A DNA stretch of 64,000 bases, from assembly GCA_007922225.1 (NCBI GenBank), contig ML679959.1, positions 26,650,216 to 26,714,215 of the forward strand, read 5' to 3'. A model generated the notes under the pieces. The model saw only the letters and a list, made by a program, of their open reading frames with translations. It had not been told where the DNA came from and did no database searches. Shown piece after piece: positions 63,010 to 64,000 of the stretch (positions are counted from its first letter, which is position 1; each line of letters begins with the position of its first letter). This stretch comes from Emydura subglobosa. Lineage: Eukaryota > Chordata > Testudines > Chelidae. The translations under genes and the position numbers were made by a program.

Positions 63010-63243
63010 TAGCAGTGTTTATACCAGTATAGCCCCTAAAAGGGACATAGTTATACCGTGTTGAGCTTGGTTTGCTCCGTGAGGAGAATGCGTGTGTGTG
63101 TGTGGGGAGGGGTGTTAATAAGCTATACCAGGAAAAGCACAATTATGCTAGTGTAAACTGCATCCACTCTGGAGGTGCTCTCCTGGCAGAGCACAGCCGA
63201 ATATCTATACCGGTAAAAGATTCCCCATGTAGACACGGCCTGC
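63010..63243. mobile_element. MITE with 'TATACCAGTATAGCCCC' and 'TGTAGACACGGCC'
   Basis: The left part 'TATACCAGTATAGCCCC' and the far end 'CCCCATGTAGACACGGCC' belong to the GTCTACAC MITE group. A TG repeat at about 63090-63103 lies in its middle. Confidence 0.55.
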
Positions 63244-63249
63244 ATTCAC

Positions 63250-64000
63250 ACTGGGAGGTTGTACTGCTTGCATGATAGCGGGGCAGTAAAACCAGTCCAA
63301 CTCGGGGCACGCCCCAGCGTGTGGCAGGAGGGCGAGGGAGGGGGTTCAAGAGCATAGCACCCATCCGCTGCACCCAGCGGGTGTCCCTTACGGCCATGAA
63401 TTATTAGAATCCGCCCAGACCCGCAGTCCTGCCTTGTCGCATCAGACCTCGCAAGCGAAGCCGGCAAGACGGGTCCGGACAGGGTATCCTCCGCGACCCC
63501 GTAAGACAGGGGCACCCGGGTCTAAGCAGGAGGCCCTGCTTCAATACCAAGCCAGTGCCCCCCGGAGGGCAGGGTGGCAAGGAAAGCTGTGCCAGGCCGA
63601 GCCTGTCCGTGGGTGCTCCCCGCCATTCCCCGAAGGGACACGGGGTAGGCACCAGAGCCCTGGCCCCTGCCAACCCACCCACCCGCCTTCCCCCTGGCAA
63701 AGCCCAGCCGGGCCTTTCGCTTCCTCCGGACCCCAGCCAGGGGCTGCTGCTGCCTGTCCGCCTTCCAGCCCCCCCTCCCCCCCCTGTGTGACACGTGTCA
63801 GGGGCTGAGAGCGGGTGGGGACAGGCGGGAAGACAGCTGCTGCCAGCCGGTGCCCGGCTCTGGGAGCCGGACGCTGGAACCGGGCAGCGGCTCATCCAGC
63901 CCGGGGGGGGGCAAACAGCAACCAGGGGTACTGACCCCCCCCATGCACCAGGGATATTGACCCCCCATGCACCTGCCCCCCCCGTGCACGTGCTCCTGCC
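63250..64000. promoter_or_regulatory. GC- and CpG-rich stretch at right edge (possible CpG island)
   Basis: CpG steps are frequent (for example 63420-63510) and several runs of 7-9 C or G occur. This may be the edge of a promoter island for the next gene to the right. No exon is visible, and open frames on both strands here reflect base composition. Confidence 0.4.

Larger units (their letters stand above)
51900..64000. other. Sequence upstream of PSMD1, no recognised gene
   Basis: I find no conserved protein or RNA gene. Contents are the MITEs and SINE relics listed, an unexplained open frame at 55971-56489, and GC-rich sequence with chance open frames at 61.9-62.9 kb and from 63.25 kb. The human upstream neighbours of PSMD1 are not visible here. 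Confidence 0.6.

Noticed and set aside
63404..63895. 163-codon minus-strand frame at the right edge
   Set aside because: It lies in a CpG-rich stretch with C/G runs and has no recognisable domain, so likely chance.

Overview
This window is nuclear DNA from a vertebrate. Most of it is introns: two conserved, spliced protein genes sit in AT-rich sequence full of old interspersed repeats. The repeats are CR1 retrotransposon pieces on both strands, hAT-type DNA transposons with 8-bp target-site duplications, a Tigger/pogo-type element, MIR-like SINE and L3-like LINE remnants. This mix, together with CR1 dominance and the many elements ending in a 'GTCTACAC' motif, points to a non-avian sauropsid. 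A turtle is most likely and a crocodilian second; that is an inference, not proven from the sequence.

Genes. PSMD1 (26S proteasome regulatory subunit RPN2) runs on the minus strand. I traced 16 coding exons from the ATG at 50815-50817 down to 26821. They total 1883 coding bases, and every splice phase agrees (about 627 of the roughly 950 residues of the family). The remaining C-terminal exons lie beyond the left edge. HTR2B (serotonin receptor 5-HT2B) lies on the plus strand inside the large PSMD1 intron after exon 16. Its last two coding exons are present (5245-5445 and 7536-8425). The exon with the N-terminus, TM1 and TM2 is not in the window and must lie further left. This reproduces the nested, antisense HTR2B-in-PSMD1 arrangement known from human.

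Layout. 1-5244: HTR2B/PSMD1 intron with one clean hAT MITE. 5245-8706: HTR2B 3' exons and 3'UTR. 8.7-26.8 kb: intron with a Tigger-like element, CR1, L3 and MIR copies, and two adjoining coding-like minus-strand blocks at 25.6-26.35 kb that I could not identify. 26.8-50.8 kb: PSMD1 exons 16 to 1, with intronic transposons that include a 1.66-kb fold-back hAT. 50.2-51.4 kb: the PSMD1 CpG-island promoter, with back-to-back ETS sites and a pair of antioxidant-response-like elements. 51.4-64 kb: sequence upstream of PSMD1, rich in MITEs, with no recognisable gene and rising GC/CpG at the right edge.

I found no new multi-gene system. The observations most worth checking are the paired AREs in the first intron of PSMD1, the unidentified two-exon pseudogene-like block, the fold-back hAT, and the exon 16 boundary that looks like a recursive-splice site.
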